Of a stretch of DNA of 64,000 nucleotides, positions 63,341 through 64,000 are shown piece by piece. Below the pieces are notes generated by a model. It was not told the origin of the DNA and ran no database searches. It worked only from the letters and a program-made list of their open reading frames with translations. The stretch's first letter is position 1; each line of letters starts with the position of its first letter. Made by a program: the position numbers and the translations under genes. Source of the DNA: Ulva prolifera (Eukaryota > Chlorophyta > Ulvophyceae > Ulvales > Ulvaceae); assembly GCA_023078555.1 (NCBI GenBank), contig CM041196.1, forward strand, positions 62,001-126,000, read 5' to 3'.

Positions 63341-63503
63341 GGAAGCTGTGGATCAAGACATTCTTAATCATTTTACATACAATCGTGAGGAATCATTTGG
63401 GGACATCGCCAAAAAGTTTCACGACTTTCGTGAAGGATGTGAGCGCGGTGTTGTGGGATATCCATATCAAGAATCCAAGTATAAAGATAACATAATCAAG
63501 TGA
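63276..63503 (+). other. Unrecognised open frame, 75 codons, no ATG start
   Basis: An open frame overlaps the end of the dynein relic in another frame and ends with TGA at 63501. It includes NREESFGDIAKKFHDFREG and GVVGYPYQESKYKDNIIK, hydrophilic and protein-like in composition. It could be an exon after an acceptor such as CTGAG near 63320, a fragment of a mobile element, or chance. No family recognised. Confidence 0.25.
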
Positions 63504-63523
63504 AGAGGCGACTAACAAAGGAC

Positions 63524-63610
63524 TCGTTGCTTCAGGTGCTTCAGTGGTAGAGCATGTGGGTTGTGCTCATGACGTCACCGGTTCAATTCTTACTTTCGTT
63601 TTTGCCGCGC
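63524..63610 (+). other. tRNA-like segment with A-box and B-box (possible SINE head or tRNA relic)
   Basis: TCAGTGGTAGAGCA at 63541-63554 matches the RNA polymerase III A-box of tRNA D-arms, and GGTTCAATTCT at 63580-63590 resembles the B-box. The D stem GCTT/GAGC can pair. The T stem and acceptor do not pair well and no reliable anticodon can be assigned, so it is not a functional tRNA. It is followed by a short T-rich stretch. A tRNA-derived SINE fragment is the best guess. Confidence 0.4.
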
Positions 63611-64000
63611 GTTTTTACGCCATGGCAAGGTACGCTCCCCTCCACGTCGTCATGCACAGTCAGCATGCTTACCAGCTCAGGCACGCGCATTAACCCCTGT
63701 GCACACTCGATGAGACTAACACGCGTCTTGACACGCGGCGCTCGCGTCCCGCGGCTCCCTCTTGCACAAGGAGGTTGTTGTGCGCGCGGCCTGCTGCGGC
63801 AGCGCGCTGGACCGCTCCCAAAGACGGCCGGGCTCAATCGAGGCACACCGGCGGCGCAGGGCCGATCAGCGACCGCGTTTCGATGGCGCTGATAGGAATG
63901 GGCTTGGCGGCAGCGCGATTCACCTAGCCATGGCCTCCTTATGGCGACGACAGCCGCCGTCGGTGCCGGCGTGGGGGGCGTCGAGCCGCATCGATGCCGC
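63611..64000. other. GC-rich terminal segment, no gene confirmed
   Basis: Base composition rises sharply, with many CG dinucleotides (GCGCGCGGCC, GCGGCAGCGC). An ATG at 63930 opens a frame to the window edge (MASLWRRQPPSV...), only 23 codons, too short to judge. The change could mark a CpG-rich gene start or another repeat just outside the window. Confidence 0.3.

Noticed and set aside
63524-63610. Functional tRNA gene
   Set aside because: The T stem and acceptor stem do not pair and no anticodon with U33 can be placed in a paired anticodon stem.

Overview
The window is eukaryotic: GT-AG introns of roughly 90-180 nt, a TRIM-type LTR element, a two-gene CACTA/EnSpm-like DNA transposon, a kilobase-scale satellite array, and a decayed axonemal-type dynein heavy chain fragment. 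The dynein relic points to a lineage that has, or had, motile cilia or flagella (for example an alga, an early-diverging plant or fungus, a protist, or an animal). The species cannot be named from the sequence.

Layout. (1) 1-36110 and 49719-60450 are one satellite array of a 117-bp monomer, about 46 kb or roughly 390 copies, all in one orientation, with two monomer families (A and B) arranged in several local higher-order repeats. The left edge runs out of the window. The right edge decays at about 60325-60450 into a different, diverged repeat of about 321 bp. (2) The array is split twice by young insertions. One is a 748-bp TRIM at 11395-12142, with two 278-bp LTRs differing at one noticed base, a 5-bp target duplication GAACA and a polypurine tract. 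The other is a 13,608-bp CACTA-like element at 36111-49718, with 13-bp terminal inverted repeats starting CACAG and a 2-bp target duplication GA. Removing either insertion and one copy of its duplication restores an intact satellite monomer. (3) Inside the CACTA element are a spliced Tnp2-like transposase gene (37048-41786, about ten exons), a 150-bp internal minisatellite with A-runs (about 41858-44210), and a second spliced gene of unknown function (45293-48267). That second gene carries an in-frame TAG. Short direct, inverted and palindromic motifs lie near both ends. (4) 61023-64000 is low-copy flanking DNA. It holds the dynein relic (about 62980-63340), a weak tRNA-like A/B-box segment, and a GC-rich end.

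How the parts relate. The satellite carries no credible gene: its many open frames on both strands arise because 117 is a multiple of 3. The only convincing genes belong to the transposon. The transposase would act on the element ends, and the second gene sits where CACTA elements often carry an accessory DNA-binding protein, although its sequence was not recognised. The array's size, homogeneity and higher-order structure, together with young nested insertions, fit a centromeric, pericentromeric or other heterochromatic block near its edge. This is an inference without chromatin evidence.
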